A program made the translations under genes and the position numbers. A stretch of DNA of 64,000 nt from contig NZ_SJTF01000009.1 in the NCBI RefSeq assembly GCF_004634245.1, forward strand, positions 164,687 to 228,686, given 5' to 3'. The notes under the pieces are model-generated. The model made no database searches. It was not told the DNA's origin and saw nothing but the letters and a program-made list of their open reading frames with translations. Source of the stretch: Flavobacterium foetidum. Lineage in GTDB: Bacteria; Bacteroidota; Bacteroidia; Flavobacteriales; Flavobacteriaceae. This document shows, one piece after another, positions 27,101-35,179 of this stretch (position 1 is its first letter; the number at the start of each line of letters is the position of its first letter).

Positions 27101-27583
27101 ATCAGTAGGGCAGGCGCGTACAGTTTTTTAAGTTCTGGAGGGTTTTTAGATCATATCGTAATTTCTAACGAGTTGACCGATGATTATATCCAAAATTCAA
27201 TTGCTGTTTACGATCCACGAAATGACATTCCTAATTATACTACAACTACTTCAGATCACGGGCCAGTAATTGCGCGTTTTGAGCTGAAAGAAGATGTATT
27301 GTCTACACCAGATTTTGGGAAAAACAATTATTTTGTAAAAGCGTATCCTAATCCGGCTTCAGATATAGTAAGTTTTGATGTTAAAACCACTGAAGGCAGA
27401 GATTTAAAAATCAAACTATACGATACAAACGGACGCTTGGTTGGAAGCCCAATTGGTATTAAAAGTGAAGCAGACATTAAAACAGCTTCGCTTTCAGTCA
27501 ATAGTTTAAGTGCAGGAATTTATTTTTATGTTGTTACAGAAAACAACAAAGTGATTTTTAAAGATAAGATTATCAAAAACTAA
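24164..27583 (+). CDS. T9SS-exported endonuclease/exonuclease/phosphatase-family protein
   Basis: A 1,139-residue secreted protein. It has a signal peptide (residues 1-26), a beta-rich lectin-like region to about residue 230, two Ig-like stretches (VSVTSLDLGLTEINFN and DPILDFGDVSINSISA) around a second beta-sandwich at about 465-640, and then an EEP hydrolase domain at about 738-1042. The EEP motifs are VVTYNLEFFG, VVQEVSDD, LINIHARA, ILGDFNDD and TSDHGPVIARF, covering the metal and catalytic residues. The C-terminus (residues 1056-1139, AYPNPASDIVSFDV to YFYVVTENNKVIFKDKIIKN) is a type A T9SS sorting domain. It likely hydrolyses extracellular nucleic acids or phosphate esters; the substrate is inferred. 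Confidence 0.92.
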   Translation: MKKLYISRHLLAILCFVCLLSGNLFSQTNPPAQILPYTQNFEGLATTPTTYPTGFQGWQITGAATTTSYATIAPIADRSLVANSHAGTSSGNVHNYNGKIGFLDTGSLDLAIGFAFNSLNQTSIQVQYDAMVIRNPYDGTPSNNRIMEMALQYRIGTTGAFTTIEASAYLSGTVLQTGSGVTTPQNPQTIKVKLPSECDNQSVVQIRWIARMFSGTTGSRPSFAIDNIEIGKDADAPISETGYPKAENISANNFDFSDKLNEIGKTYYVLLAGGSTAPTAAQVKAGLDANGTAALQSGFLDVTDKNQVYTKNFAGLTLNTQYSVFSVSEDASGNIQTTVTKTDVTTTAVAVPVITVSVTSLDLGLTEINFNSQSLNYQIQATDLTQSLTVSATSNFSISKDNVTFGSELTFSVSDFAANASQTVYVRFTPNLARNFTGQLTHKSVGAVSKMLSLTGKGFDPYVEGFNDVNVLSNGLWTQHNIAGTVNKWTHTTVARNVNSGSGAVLVNGYSDNGPSKDWLISPKLHLDTFTHFALLSFYSRKFYAGPSLKLMVSTDYDGVSSPETATWAEIDGKFPTTTGTYVQSKYIDLTGFKSPNTYVAWVYETTAGGNNFAAEWSLDDVAITNETGYVNADPILDFGDVSINSISASQSFVLKAEGYGDIILTVPADYQISLDNLSFQSSVLVDASAAANNQTVYVRFTPSVKALKISGSLTVSGTALNRQIGSFTGSSIPKADTYDVVTYNLEFFGTDVKGTDGVEFGPTDDALQIENVAKVMNKLDADVYVVQEVSDDPSIDILIQKLNINGKTFDKKISTSWSYSFQDPDPNFPPQKLVVLYNTQTTSVKKTRVMFKDLYDEVRAGTTVLQNYPNNSGNSFFSSGRLPYMVTVEANVGGIKKEINLINIHARANSGSDLSRYNMRKYDTQVLKDSLDANYPDANFIILGDFNDDVKASVIAGQPSSYESIVTDTNRYNPLTLEISRAGAYSFLSSGGFLDHIVISNELTDDYIQNSIAVYDPRNDIPNYTTTTSDHGPVIARFELKEDVLSTPDFGKNNYFVKAYPNPASDIVSFDVKTTEGRDLKIKLYDTNGRLVGSPIGIKSEADIKTASLSVNSLSAGIYFYVVTENNKVIFKDKIIKN

Positions 27584-27601
27584 TTTGATAATTAACGAAA
27601 A

Positions 27602-27637
27602 AAAGGGCAGTCCGTTATAGACTGCCCTTTCTTTTTT
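27602..27637. terminator. Bidirectional terminator
   Basis: A strong stem AAAGGGCAGTC/GACTGCCCTTT with a 7-nt loop between convergent genes, followed by T-rich sequence on the plus strand and preceded by A-rich sequence. Confidence 0.9.
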
Positions 27638-27641
27638 AGAG

Positions 27642-28172
27642 TTAGTTTGTATAAAATATTGTTTTTATGCGATTGAAATCAATTTCGCTTTTATCAGAAA
27701 AAGAAAAAAAATAATCTAATTGCCATTTTTGGGTTTTTTGAGCTTGTTTGCTCGTAGTTTCATCCCAAGGCGGATAAACTCTTGTCGCTCGTATTCCTTC
27801 TTTATTTGGAGTTGAAAAAATGCTTTTCTCTAAGAGTATATTTTTTGGAAATATAAAATGTCCCCAGTTTAAATCTTTTCGAACACTCACAATTACAAAA
27901 TCAATTGGGTCTGAATCGTCAAAAGGCTCAATAGTTCCATTTGAATTACGTTTCCATAACGTCACAAATTGACCTGTTTTTGTCGGAGTTATTTTGGCTT
28001 CTCTAAAACAGATTTTTTTTGCGTTGAGCTCAAATCTACAGGCACTGTATTCTTCGCTTTCGTTTTCTTTTGCAAACAAAGAAAATTCAAAATTACAGAC
28101 ATCATAAACCAAATATTTTGCTTCATTAAGCGATGTAGGAATGGGCTGAAATGATTTTGCTGCAGAAGTCAT
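27642..28172 (-). CDS. MepB-like protein
   Basis: A 176-residue cytosolic protein matching the MepB family. Characteristic parts are CRFELNAKKICFREAKITPTKTGQFVTLWKR (residues 45-75), DPIDFVIVSVRKD near residue 88 and RVYPPWDETTSKQAQKTQKWQLDYF near residue 131. MepB was first seen beside a multidrug exporter in staphylococci, but its biochemical role is not known. Here it has no exporter neighbour. A terminator shared with the convergent T9SS gene follows directly. Confidence 0.85.
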   Translation of the reverse strand: MTSAAKSFQPIPTSLNEAKYLVYDVCNFEFSLFAKENESEEYSACRFELNAKKICFREAKITPTKTGQFVTLWKRNSNGTIEPFDDSDPIDFVIVSVRKDLNWGHFIFPKNILLEKSIFSTPNKEGIRATRVYPPWDETTSKQAQKTQKWQLDYFFSFSDKSEIDFNRIKTIFYTN

Positions 28173-28209
28173 TTAAATCTAAAGTTTTTACAAATAACAG
28201 CAAAACTCT

Positions 28210-30006
28210 TTAAAACGAAAAATTAAGCCCGAAATTAAATCCCCACTGAAATTGATTAAACGATTGGCTGTTAAGCGGATTTATATAATAATTCATTGCT
28301 GGCTCTACAAACACATTGGTTTTTTTATAAACTTGATATTGAATGGTGCTGCTCAACGTTGATCCGTAAACAAAATCATTTGCGTTTACATTCTGTCCAA
28401 TCGATTGCCCGTCTAATACAGCGTGATTAGAAATCAGTCTTCCGACAAAACCTCCAGTATTCAGATTAATGCTGGCTTTCTTTCTGTTAAAAACAGAATA
28501 CGAAACCTCTAAAGGCATTTCTAGATATCTCAGATTTTGGTCGAGTGTGCCGCTTTTTATGTTATCGCTGTTTACGGCTTCTTTCGTGCTGTTTGAAATT
28601 AAGACATAATCAGAACTGCTGCTAAATTGAGCTGCCGGAGCGTTTGAACTTTCATTGCCGGGAGCAAAAAGAGCACCAGTTCTAGCGCTTGCATACGAAA
28701 TGTTAGCGACACTTTGTCCCAATTCATTGATCTTAAGTCCGGTGCCGACTGCCCATTTTTTAGTAATGCTATATCTTGTTTTTACGCCGTACGAATTGGA
28801 TTGTTTGGAATCGTTTACATTGCCCAGCGTCTTTTCGTTCTTATAATTTTCAGAATTCGCCACGCCCGCAAAAAGAGCAACAGCCCAACGCTCGCCTTTG
28901 GTGAGAGCTTTGTCTTTTTTCTCTTTTTCTTCCTTCGCATTTTCTGGCGTTTGGATTCCTTTTTCCAAGTTTTGAAGTGCAGCTAACTGTATAGAGTCTT
29001 GTTTGGTTAGAGCGTTAGCAAACTTTGGATTCTCCTTAGAAATTCCCGAATCTGTAGTTGGGCTGTTTCCGTTTCCAGCTTTAGTCGAAGAAGAATTTGC
29101 GGTATTTTTTCCAGAATTATTAGAGTTAGTAAATGCCAGATTAGCAGTGCCGTTTACAGTTTTTGGAGCTTCAAAAATAGAATTTGAAAATGTTTTATTT
29201 GTTGCTGGATAAAAATTATTCTGTTTTTTTCCAAATGCAATTCTTTGTTCAGAAACAGGCTGATTGAGCGTTTTTTTACTATTGCTTTTTCCGAATTGCG
29301 TTTTTGCGGTCTTGCCTGCTGTTTTTTCGTCAGAAGAAGCAAAGACAAAAGCGGATTGATTCGGAGAATTTCTTTGCGAATTTGGCTCAGTATAATAATT
29401 GTTCTGTTTTTGTTTCTTTTGCCCGCTTACTTCATTAGTATGTACAATGCTATGGTTCGCTTTTTTATTTTCTTTTGAGTTATTTGATAATCCGTTTGTT
29501 TTTGAAGCTGGATTTGTATTACCGATTTCATTTTTATGAATACCGCTGTCTGTTTTTTCATCGAGTGCCACAGCATCGTTTTTAGGATTGTCAAAAGAAT
29601 TGTTCTCTAATTCATTTTTATCCTTATCTGCATTTTGATTTATTTTTTCTTCATTTTCGCCAATTCCTGCTGTACTGTTTGTAGAATTGTTTTTTATGAT
29701 TTTATTTCCGCTCTCCGGAATATTTCGGTTTACATTCGTATTGTTTTTGTTTTCATCAAGAACTACATTGTTGTTTTCAAAACCGTTTTGGTTTGGAGCT
29801 TTATTTTCCAAATCCGTAAAATGCAATATAGAAGGAAGCAGCAAGCCTAATAAAAGACACGCAGCAGCCGACCACCAAAGAACAGCCCTTTTTTTCTTTT
29901 TTGGTTTGTCCAGTTTTTCTTCAATCTGTCCCCACAATTCAGGAGGCGGAACACTCGAAAAGTTTTCCATTGATGAAAAAATATCCTCTATTTTTTCCTT
30001 CTTCAT
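28210..30006 (-). CDS. Membrane-spanning sigma-factor partner with a C-terminal beta-barrel-like domain
   Basis: A 598-residue protein. Residues 1-40 (MKKEKIEDIFSSMENFSSVP, then PPELWGQIEEKLD) resemble the cytosolic N-terminus of Bacteroidota anti-sigma factors. A transmembrane helix follows at about 42-62. About 300 residues of low-complexity Asn/Lys/Ser-rich linker come next. From about residue 370 to the end is a beta-rich region resembling an outer-membrane barrel, ending in FGLNFSF with a terminal Phe. It overlaps the sigma gene by 4 bp (ATGA). It is likely the anti-sigma or sensing partner; the mixed topology is notable and unproven. Confidence 0.75.
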   Translation of the reverse strand: MKKEKIEDIFSSMENFSSVPPPELWGQIEEKLDKPKKKKRAVLWWSAAACLLLGLLLPSILHFTDLENKAPNQNGFENNNVVLDENKNNTNVNRNIPESGNKIIKNNSTNSTAGIGENEEKINQNADKDKNELENNSFDNPKNDAVALDEKTDSGIHKNEIGNTNPASKTNGLSNNSKENKKANHSIVHTNEVSGQKKQKQNNYYTEPNSQRNSPNQSAFVFASSDEKTAGKTAKTQFGKSNSKKTLNQPVSEQRIAFGKKQNNFYPATNKTFSNSIFEAPKTVNGTANLAFTNSNNSGKNTANSSSTKAGNGNSPTTDSGISKENPKFANALTKQDSIQLAALQNLEKGIQTPENAKEEKEKKDKALTKGERWAVALFAGVANSENYKNEKTLGNVNDSKQSNSYGVKTRYSITKKWAVGTGLKINELGQSVANISYASARTGALFAPGNESSNAPAAQFSSSSDYVLISNSTKEAVNSDNIKSGTLDQNLRYLEMPLEVSYSVFNRKKASINLNTGGFVGRLISNHAVLDGQSIGQNVNANDFVYGSTLSSTIQYQVYKKTNVFVEPAMNYYINPLNSQSFNQFQWGFNFGLNFSF

Positions 30007-30566
30007 GCTGTTTTAAAATTTTTTATGCTCAAAATTCGTTTCTGCAAAATATGCTTGGCGCGGTTTAAATTTGATTTTGATGTTCCCTCAGAAATTTTCA
30101 GTAATTCGGCTATTTCCTTATGCTTCATTTTTTCAAAAACATAGAGGTTAAAAACGGTCCTGTACTGGTCGGGAAGATCCCGTATATATTCCAGAAGTTT
30201 TTCCTGTTCTATCGGGATTGCTTCTAATTCTTCCTCTTCGATAAAATCGGTGTCAGGATCAAAAACATCCAGAAAAAAACTCTCTTTTTTCTTTTTGTTG
30301 AGTGTTTCAATAAGTTTGTTAATGAAAATCCGCTTCATCCAACCTTCAAAACTTCCTTCAAACTTATATTGGTTTATTTTTTGAAAAACAATTACGAAAG
30401 CTTCCTGAAAAACGTCTTTTGCGTCGTCTTCATTTTTCATATACTTCAAGCAGATACCATATAAAACAGGAGAGAACAACTGATAAATTTTCAGTTGTCC
30501 CTCTCTGTCATTTTTAAGGCACAGTTTAATGTATTTTTCTAAATCGTCTTTCAAGAAATGGTTCAA
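30003..30566 (-). CDS. ECF-type RNA polymerase sigma factor
   Basis: A 187-residue ECF sigma factor. Region 2 contains YGICLKYMKNEDDAKDVFQEAFVIVFQKINQYKFEGSFEGWMKRIFINK (residues 35-83). Region 4 is LPDQYRTVFNLYVFEKMKHKEIAELLKISEGTSKSNLNRAKHIL near residues 130-175. It is first in a two-gene operon with a membrane partner whose start overlaps its stop. A TATTTTTG box at 30577-30584 on the minus strand is a likely -7 element. It is a second, separate ECF system from the one at 7 kb and has a different partner type. Confidence 0.93.
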   Translation of the reverse strand: MNHFLKDDLEKYIKLCLKNDREGQLKIYQLFSPVLYGICLKYMKNEDDAKDVFQEAFVIVFQKINQYKFEGSFEGWMKRIFINKLIETLNKKKKESFFLDVFDPDTDFIEEEELEAIPIEQEKLLEYIRDLPDQYRTVFNLYVFEKMKHKEIAELLKISEGTSKSNLNRAKHILQKRILSIKNFKTA

Positions 30567-30604
30567 ATTATTTTGGCAAAAATAGTCTATAAACGTTTAC
30601 AAAA

Positions 30605-31003
30605 CTATCTTTTGAAGATTGTGCGAACACCTTCTTCGTTATTGGTTATAATTGTTAGGTTTTGATTGTCAAGGTTTTCTATGATGTAAGTCTTGCCCTC
30701 AAACGTAATAAGGTCGTGTTCTGACTGGTCAAAAATGCCTATTCCTTTTGATGTCTGATACGTGCTGTTTCGGATCTCAACATTGTTTTTATAAGTGATG
30801 ATTCTTCCGTTTTCGGTAAAAACAATTTTTTTTGCAAAACCCAAGCTTTTCGGGGTCGAAACATAAGGATTTTTTGCCCCTCCTAATGATTTTTCCCAAG
30901 TCCAGGTATTTACGATTGAGCCCGAATCAACCTTAGCAGCATCTGTAGAATAGGCAGTTGTAAAAAGACAGCATACGATAAAAAATGCAATGAGCTTTCT
31001 CAT
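30605..31003 (-). CDS. Small secreted protein
   Basis: A 132-residue protein with a cleavable signal peptide (MRKLIAFFIVCCLFTTAYS). The mature part is beta-rich (SIVNTWTWEKSLGG, KIVFTENGRIITYKNN, LITFEGKTYIIENLDN) and resembles small lipocalin-like exported proteins of Flavobacteria, but I would not name a family. It lies 12 bp downstream of a PrcB-like lipoprotein gene on the same strand, so the two are probably cotranscribed. Function is unknown. Confidence 0.8.
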   Translation of the reverse strand: MRKLIAFFIVCCLFTTAYSTDAAKVDSGSIVNTWTWEKSLGGAKNPYVSTPKSLGFAKKIVFTENGRIITYKNNVEIRNSTYQTSKGIGIFDQSEHDLITFEGKTYIIENLDNQNLTIITNNEEGVRTIFKR

Positions 31004-31015
31004 AAACTGTGTTTT

Positions 31016-31873
31016 TTATTTTAAAGCGGTAATCTTATCCTGAATCGCTTTTTTAAATGCTTTTACCTCTGCAGACTGATCGTTTGTGTCTATGTTGTCA
31101 ATCGAAATTCTGGTAATGTCTTTGCCTTGTCTAAGTTGGAAATAAATACCACCTTGATCTTGAGAATCTGGATCTCCGTACGTTTTAGATTGTCCTTTTA
31201 AGTTTAAGATTTCTGTCGGAACAATTTTAAGCAACTGTGTTAATTCACCTCTTTTAATCGTTGCGGTATATTTATACTGGCCGAATTCGTACTGATCTGT
31301 AACAACCCCTTGAAACTTCAAGTAATTGTATTCATTAATCTGGAAAAATGTATTGGTAGCGCCAAAACTTCCAATTACAATATAATCAGAACTTTCGTTT
31401 GTTTTGTTAAAGTAAATCGGTTTTGAAGTTTTCGGGATTAATGCAAAATCTGAAGGATAAGTTGCAGATGGCGTTGTCGCTTCTCCCGCAGCAGGTTGTT
31501 TTTCAAAATAATTTACAATGATTTCACAGCTGTTTTCTACAATAGATGAAATTTTGATTTCGTAACCGCTTGATGGTTTTTGACCAGCGAAGATACCAAC
31601 CAGTGCATTTTTGGTAAAATCAATATTCGGGTCGCTTGCAACCGTACAAGTGTTGTTATGCTTTGTGAAAATTTGATCCATTTTTTCCTGCGAACCAACA
31701 GCGACTGCAGCCGGAGTATTGGTTTGAGTTTTTACTGAATAATTGCATAAAAGCGGAAATCCGCTGAAAACAACTTCTTTATAAGTGCCACAATTCATAT
31801 AAGCGTCGTCATTACCAAGAGAGCAGGCACTAAATCCAAAAGCTATAAATAAGCCCAGCATTAATTTTTTCAT
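31016..31873 (-). CDS. Lipoprotein with PrcB-type C-terminal domain
   Basis: A 285-residue lipoprotein (FGFSAC, lipobox Cys17). Around residues 85-110 it has FTKNALVGIFAGQKPSSGYEIKISSI, the core of the PrcB C-terminal domain known from the Treponema dentilisin protease complex and from many Bacteroidota lipoproteins. The second half is beta-rich and not recognised. It probably sits in the envelope as a protease-associated or binding protein, but no protease gene is adjacent. It is first of a two-gene unit with the secreted protein downstream. Confidence 0.8.
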   Translation of the reverse strand: MKKLMLGLFIAFGFSACSLGNDDAYMNCGTYKEVVFSGFPLLCNYSVKTQTNTPAAVAVGSQEKMDQIFTKHNNTCTVASDPNIDFTKNALVGIFAGQKPSSGYEIKISSIVENSCEIIVNYFEKQPAAGEATTPSATYPSDFALIPKTSKPIYFNKTNESSDYIVIGSFGATNTFFQINEYNYLKFQGVVTDQYEFGQYKYTATIKRGELTQLLKIVPTEILNLKGQSKTYGDPDSQDQGGIYFQLRQGKDITRISIDNIDTNDQSAEVKAFKKAIQDKITALK

Positions 31874-32054
31874 GATTATTTTTTAATAGGTTTATATACT
31901 GTAGATGGATCAATTGCGAAATGGTTGCGTCGTCGTGTATTTTTTTTGAAAAAATGTTGATTTAGTTTGCATTGAATACTATTTCGTGAAATTTTTATTT
32001 TTGGAATCTGGAACTACGTATTATTGCGTACTTTTACGTAAAATAAACTTAGAT

Positions 32055-33437
32055 ATGTTGAATTATGTACCGTTTTTATTAGGTTTCGCCTTGGCCCTTT
32101 TTCTAGGAATATACTTAGGAAGATTGCTGTTTCAAAGCAAATCACAGTCGGATAAAGCTGTTTTTGAGGAAAAGCTTCACGCATTAAACAATCAGTTATT
32201 GCAACAAAAAGAGCAGTTTGAAACCGAAAAAAGCTATTTTCAGAAACAGCTGCAATTGCTGAACGCTGAAAAAGAAAATATCCGTACAGAAAAAGATAGT
32301 CTTGCCATTCAGCTTTCTAAAAAAGAAGTTGATTTCGAAAATTTATGGGAACGCCATAAAGAGCAAAAAAGCGAAATCAATGAGCTTCAGGAAAAATTCA
32401 CGAAAGAATTCGAAAATCTAGCCAATAAAATCCTTGAAGAAAAATCGGCGAAGTTTACTGAGCAAAATAGTGAAAACATGAAAAATATTCTGTTGCCTTT
32501 GCAGGATAAAATTCACGGATTCGAACAAAAAGTCGAACAGACCCACAAAGAAAGCATCGATTATCATGCGGCACTACGTCAGCAGATTATCGGTCTCAGT
32601 GAAATGAATGTTCAGATGAGCAAAGAAACCCTTAATCTAACCAAAGCATTAAAAGGCGACAGCAAAATGCAAGGAAATTGGGGCGAGCTGGTATTGGAAC
32701 GTGTTTTAGAAAAATCAGGCTTAGAAAAAGGACGTGAATATGAAGTGCAGCAGAGTTTTGTGAATACAGAAGGAAACCGCGTTTTTCCAGATGTGGTAAT
32801 CAATCTTCCTGACGGAAAGAAAATGATTGTCGACTCTAAAGTTTCGCTTGCGGCCTACGAAAAATGGGTCAACGAAGAATCGGAACTACTCAAAACAGAA
32901 TTTTTGAAAGAACATGTAATTTCTATAAAAAGACATGTTGAGCAGTTGGGAAATAAAAATTACCATGACTTGTACCGAATCGAAAGTCCCGATTTTGTAC
33001 TGTTATTTATTCCGATGGAACCTGCTTTTGCCATTGCCTTAAATGAAGATCCAGCCTTGTATACCAAAGCGTTTGACCGAAACATTGTAATCGTGACGCC
33101 AAGTACGCTCCTCGCAACATTGCGAACGATTGACAGTATGTGGACCAATCAAAAACAACAGGAAAACGCTTTTGAAATTGCAAGACAAGCTGGCGCTCTC
33201 TACGACAAATTTGAAGGTTTTGTATCCGACTTAATCCGAATCGGGAATAAAATCAAGGACACCAAAACCGAATACGAAAATGCCATGAATAAACTTGTCG
33301 AGGGAAAAGGAAATCTCGTTACAAGTGTCGAAAGATTAAAGAAAATGGGAGCAAAGGCCAAAAAATCGCTTCCCGAAAACATTCTTTCCAGAGCATCAAT
33401 TTCAGACGAAAACGAACTGCCGGGTTCAGAGCTTTAA
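32055..33437 (+). CDS. rmuC: DNA recombination protein RmuC
   Basis: A 460-residue protein. It has an N-terminal membrane anchor (YVPFLLGFALALFLGIYLG), a long coiled coil (residues 35-190, rich in EKLHALNNQLLQQKE-like heptads) and a nuclease-like domain (GNWGELVLERVLEKSGLEKGREYE, PDVVINLPDGKKMIVDSKVSL, IPMEPAFAIAL, TPSTLLATLRTI). RmuC limits inversions between short inverted repeats and belongs to the PD-(D/E)XK group. I start at the ATG at 32055, where the membrane helix begins; a longer reading from 31986 adds 23 unrelated residues. It is followed closely by a thioesterase gene. Confidence 0.93.
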   Translation: MLNYVPFLLGFALALFLGIYLGRLLFQSKSQSDKAVFEEKLHALNNQLLQQKEQFETEKSYFQKQLQLLNAEKENIRTEKDSLAIQLSKKEVDFENLWERHKEQKSEINELQEKFTKEFENLANKILEEKSAKFTEQNSENMKNILLPLQDKIHGFEQKVEQTHKESIDYHAALRQQIIGLSEMNVQMSKETLNLTKALKGDSKMQGNWGELVLERVLEKSGLEKGREYEVQQSFVNTEGNRVFPDVVINLPDGKKMIVDSKVSLAAYEKWVNEESELLKTEFLKEHVISIKRHVEQLGNKNYHDLYRIESPDFVLLFIPMEPAFAIALNEDPALYTKAFDRNIVIVTPSTLLATLRTIDSMWTNQKQQENAFEIARQAGALYDKFEGFVSDLIRIGNKIKDTKTEYENAMNKLVEGKGNLVTSVERLKKMGAKAKKSLPENILSRASISDENELPGSEL

Positions 33438-33474
33438 ACACAAAAAACTATTAAATAATACCAAAAACAAAAAC

Positions 33475-34023
33475 ATGACTACAGATTTTAAGCCCGTTTC
33501 TTCTTCCAAAATTAGTATTTCAGAATTAATGCTGCCTTCACATACCAATTTCAGTGGTAAAATTCATGGAGGTTATATTTTACAGCTCCTCGATCAGATT
33601 GCTTTTGCAAGTGCTTCAAAATTTTGTGGTAATTATTGTGTTACGGCTTCTGTCGATACGGTAAACTTTCTAAAGCCAATCGAAGTAGGTGAATTGGTGA
33701 CTATGAAAGCTTCTGTAAATTATGTAGGTAGAAGCTCTATGATTGTCGGAATTCGCGTTGAGGCAGAAAACATTCAGACCGGAGTGGTCAAACATTGCAA
33801 TTCGTCTTATTTTACAATGGTTGCCAAAGACAAAGAAGGAAAAAGCGTTGCTGTTCCTGGACTTATTTTGTCTAATCTTGAAGAAGTGCGCCGTTTTAGA
33901 AAATGCATCAAACAGATTGAAGCCAAGAAAGAAATCGAGGAACATGCAAAAGTGGCCAACATAAATTCAATAGAAGATTTGGCAAGCTTGAATCAATATA
34001 ATGTGTTGCTTGAAATCAGTTAA
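33475..34023 (+). CDS. Acyl-CoA thioesterase, hotdog fold
   Basis: A 182-residue YciA/BACH-type thioesterase. The hotdog helix and catalytic region are HTNFSGKIHGGYILQLLDQIAFASASKFCGN (residues 22-52), followed by VTASVDTVNFLKPIEVGELVTMKASVNYVGRSSM. It would hydrolyse acyl-CoA in the cytosol; chain length is not visible. The last 50 residues form a charged helical extension. It lies 37 bp after rmuC and is probably cotranscribed. Confidence 0.92.
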   Translation: MTTDFKPVSSSKISISELMLPSHTNFSGKIHGGYILQLLDQIAFASASKFCGNYCVTASVDTVNFLKPIEVGELVTMKASVNYVGRSSMIVGIRVEAENIQTGVVKHCNSSYFTMVAKDKEGKSVAVPGLILSNLEEVRRFRKCIKQIEAKKEIEEHAKVANINSIEDLASLNQYNVLLEIS

Positions 34024-34118
34024 TGAAGTATCAAAATGTAAAATTTAATTCTAAATTATAAAAGCGAGATTGCATATAATTTCTACCTTTAGAATCATAA
34101 ATTTTAAAACTTCAGAAA

Positions 34119-34514
34119 ATGATTAAGTTCGGATATACAATACTATACGTTGAAGATGTTGAGGAAGCAATTGCTTTTTACGAAAATGCTTTTGGTTTTA
34201 CAAGAAAATTTGTTTCTCCTGATAATGATTACGGAGAATTGCTAACAGGTGAAACCACACTTTCTTTTGCTTCAAAAAAACTAGCAGCTCAGAATCTGCC
34301 TGATGGTTTTTTGGAAAGTAATTTAGAAGACAAGCCTTTTGCAATCGAAATAGGCTTAATAACCGAAGATGTTCCCGAAACACTGCAGAAAGCGACCTCG
34401 TTTGGAGCGGTGATTGTTTCGGAGCCGCACGAAAAGCCATGGGGGCAGATTGTAGCATATGCAAGAGACCTTAATGGCTTTTTGATTGAGATTTGTACAC
34501 AAGTAAAAGCGTAA
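34119..34514 (+). CDS. VOC-family (glyoxalase/bleomycin resistance-like) protein
   Basis: A 131-residue protein with the paired beta-alpha-beta-beta-beta modules of the VOC superfamily. The first is YTILYVEDVEEAIAFYENAFGFTRKF and the second is EKPWGQIVAYARDLNGFLIEICT, ending in the conserved ExxT-like Glu. Such proteins bind a metal and act on varied small substrates or antibiotics; the substrate cannot be inferred. It appears to be followed by a small membrane protein gene 11 bp later. Confidence 0.9.
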   Translation: MIKFGYTILYVEDVEEAIAFYENAFGFTRKFVSPDNDYGELLTGETTLSFASKKLAAQNLPDGFLESNLEDKPFAIEIGLITEDVPETLQKATSFGAVIVSEPHEKPWGQIVAYARDLNGFLIEICTQVKA

Positions 34515-34525
34515 TTGTTAGTTGA

Positions 34526-34978
34526 ATGAATTTTATAACTACCAAACCTTATTTTTTATTTTTAGTATCAACAGTAATTCTGCTTATTGCAGGATTTTTG
34601 AATCCACAGAAAAGTATCAGTATTAATATTAAAGATACTTATCTTATAGTTTCAAGAATTGATTTTTGTTTGATTTTCGCTTTTATTTTCGGGCTTTTTT
34701 CTTTGCTCTATCTTGTACTGATTAAACTTCGTTTGAACTTAATCCGTTGGATGACGATTTCGCACGTTGTAATCAGCGTTTTAGGGTTTGGGTTAATTGT
34801 TTTGCTACATTATTTAATCAAAGACCATAGCCCAAAAGATTTTCTTGAAGTGCTAGACGGAATTGATTACAACAACAATATATACCTGTCAATTACAATT
34901 TTGTTTTTCTTAATTGGGTCTGCTCAGTTACTGTTTTTTGTTAATGTATTCTCAGCTTTGATAAAAGGCAGAAATTAG
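34526..34978 (+). CDS. Small four-helix membrane protein
   Basis: A 150-residue protein with four hydrophobic segments (residues 8-24, 47-67, 77-98 and 121-145). I recognise no family. It is probably cotranscribed with the VOC gene. The next 200 bp hold no gene; an inverted repeat AAAACGGCA...TGCCGTTTT (35041-35049 and 35114-35122) may be a long terminator-like hairpin. Confidence 0.75.
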   Translation: MNFITTKPYFLFLVSTVILLIAGFLNPQKSISINIKDTYLIVSRIDFCLIFAFIFGLFSLLYLVLIKLRLNLIRWMTISHVVISVLGFGLIVLLHYLIKDHSPKDFLEVLDGIDYNNNIYLSITILFFLIGSAQLLFFVNVFSALIKGRN

Positions 34979-35040
34979 AAAGTAAATAGATTTCTTTAGT
35001 AGCACATTAAACTTAGAAAAATTCACAAATATTTAGGATA

Positions 35041-35122
35041 AAACGGCATCTGGCTTCGCCGAAAATTCGTAACTTTAAGTATGAAGTTCAACGAACTGAT
35101 TTTCACGGAATACTGCCGTTTT
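35041..35122 (+). terminator. Long hairpin, possible terminator
   Basis: A 9-bp stem AAAACGGCA/TGCCGTTTT encloses about 64 nt, followed by ATTTTTTCTTTTT. Within the loop is a small GGCTTCGCC hairpin. The large loop makes it either a terminator or a small structured RNA; I cannot decide. Confidence 0.4.
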
Positions 35123-35179
35123 ATTTTTTCTTTTTCTCACCAAAAATAAAATGACATAATTGTTTAAATGCAGACGATT

